A stretch of 6,191 nt of DNA from Planctomycetales bacterium (GTDB lineage Bacteria; Planctomycetota; Planctomycetia; Planctomycetales; Planctomycetaceae), in contig JAGVKR010000221.1 in the NCBI GenBank assembly GCA_020050375.1, forward strand, positions 1 through 6,191, in the 5' to 3' direction. Made by a program: the position numbers and the translations under genes. Below the pieces are notes generated by a model. The model saw only the letters and a program-made list of their open reading frames with translations, was not told the DNA's origin and did no database searches. Every line of letters starts with the position of its first letter. Positions within the stretch are counted from its first letter, which is position 1. This document shows, piece after piece, positions 5,538-6,191 of the stretch.

Positions 5538-6191
5538 GTGTCGTTCGCGAACCCTTGGGGATTGCTGGCTCTGCTGGCGATTCCTGCCATCATCCTGATC
5601 CACATGCACCACCGGCGGTTCCCCCCGCTCGTTGTGGCCGGGTTGCATTTGTGGACTTCCGAAACGCGGCAACACCTGGCCGGGCGCAAGCGCGAGACAT
5701 TGCCGATCACTTCCTCGCTGCTGCTCGAACTGCTGGCGGCGCTCCTCTTGAGCCTGGTCTTGAGTCGTCCGCATCTGGGCAACACAACCGCGACGGTCCA
5801 TCTGGTGGCGGTTCTTGATGACTCGGCCTCCATGCAGGGAAAACCGCCCGAAGGCGGGGCGTCGTCGTTTCGCGACGCCGCCGTCGCCGAGCTCGAGCGT
5901 CGCGTGGAACGTCTTCCGCGCGGGAGCGTCGTCACGCTCATCCTTTCCGGCCAGCGCCCCACGATGCTCGCCGGCCCGGCTGTTCCCTGGAGCGAAGCAC
6001 GAAAAAAGCTCGCGATGTGGCGCCCGCAGGCGCCGCGGCACTCGTTCGAGCCCGCGTGGGACCTGGGTCTCCAGCTTGTCGAGAAATCCGGCGACTTGCT
6101 GTTCCTCACCGATCATCTTCCGCCCGAGCAGGAAACCCCCGAGAAGATGGAGTGCGTGTCGGTCGGACGCCGGCTCGACAATCTGGCCATC
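5538..6191 (+). CDS. BatA-like membrane-anchored vWA protein (3' end outside window)
   Basis: From the GTG at 5538 the frame stays open to the right edge for 218 residues. The N-terminus MSFANPWGLLALLAIP, followed by AIILIHMHHRRFPP, is the hallmark of the BatA / aerotolerance-regulator N-terminal domain: a first membrane helix (about 8-22) ending in a basic stretch. A second helix lies at about 58-76 (SSLLLELLAALLLSLVLSR). A von Willebrand A domain then begins with HLVAVLDDSASM, whose D94-S96-S98 form the metal-site motif, and LLFLTDH near 187-193 supplies the second aspartate loop. The GTG is favoured because an in-frame stop (5526-5528) lies just upstream and no other start codon intervenes, and because the family N-terminus begins exactly there. 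Such proteins work with DUF58 and MoxR partners, probably in envelope or protein-complex assembly; experimental knowledge is limited. More membrane segments and other domains may follow beyond the window. Confidence 0.88.
   Translation, partial: MSFANPWGLLALLAIPAIILIHMHHRRFPPLVVAGLHLWTSETRQHLAGRKRETLPITSSLLLELLAALLLSLVLSRPHLGNTTATVHLVAVLDDSASMQGKPPEGGASSFRDAAVAELERRVERLPRGSVVTLILSGQRPTMLAGPAVPWSEARKKLAMWRPQAPRHSFEPAWDLGLQLVEKSGDLLFLTDHLPPEQETPEKMECVSVGRRLDNLAI

Noticed and set aside
5435..5818. ATG-initiated + strand frame overlapping the DUF58 end and BatA-like start
   Set aside because: It is out of frame with both recognisable proteins and has no family features. The GTG frame from 5538 carries a clear BatA-type N-terminus and vWA motif.

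Overview
The window looks like chromosomal DNA of a GC-rich bacterium, most probably a planctomycete (Pirellulales-like). The reasons are the gene order (GPVN-type membrane protein, ABC ATPase, large ABC permease, DUF58 protein, BatA-like protein), the near absence of Shine-Dalgarno sites, GTG starts and the composition. The lineage is inferred from recalled gene neighbourhoods, not from a search.

All supported genes lie on the + strand. From left to right: (1) the 3' part of a membrane protein of unknown function, open at the left edge (3-1301); (2) a 91-bp gap with a GTAG-plus-palindrome REP-like element and a short direct repeat; (3) an ABC-2-type ATPase (1393-2412); (4) a short four-helix-bundle gene of the S23/23S-intervening-sequence family (2465-2845), enclosed by long imperfect inverted repeats built from a 7-bp unit; (5) a roughly 12-helix ABC permease (2910-4472) whose start codon touches the outer edge of the right repeat; (6) a 138-bp gap with an interrupted inverted repeat of a different, GAGA-rich sequence; (7) a DUF58 protein (4611-5465); (8) a BatA-like membrane-anchored von Willebrand A protein with a GTG start (5538 to the right edge, incomplete).

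The ATPase and permease probably form one membrane complex. The DUF58 and BatA-like proteins are the usual partners of a MoxR AAA+ ATPase, which would be expected just outside the window. Together with the first protein they suggest a conserved cell-envelope cluster whose substrate is unknown. The four-helix-bundle gene has no obvious role in it and looks inserted: it separates an ATPase from its permease, carries its own likely ribosome binding site, and sits between inverted repeats. The architecture resembles intervening sequences of 23S rRNA genes, but here it sits between two protein genes. This is the most interesting item in the window.
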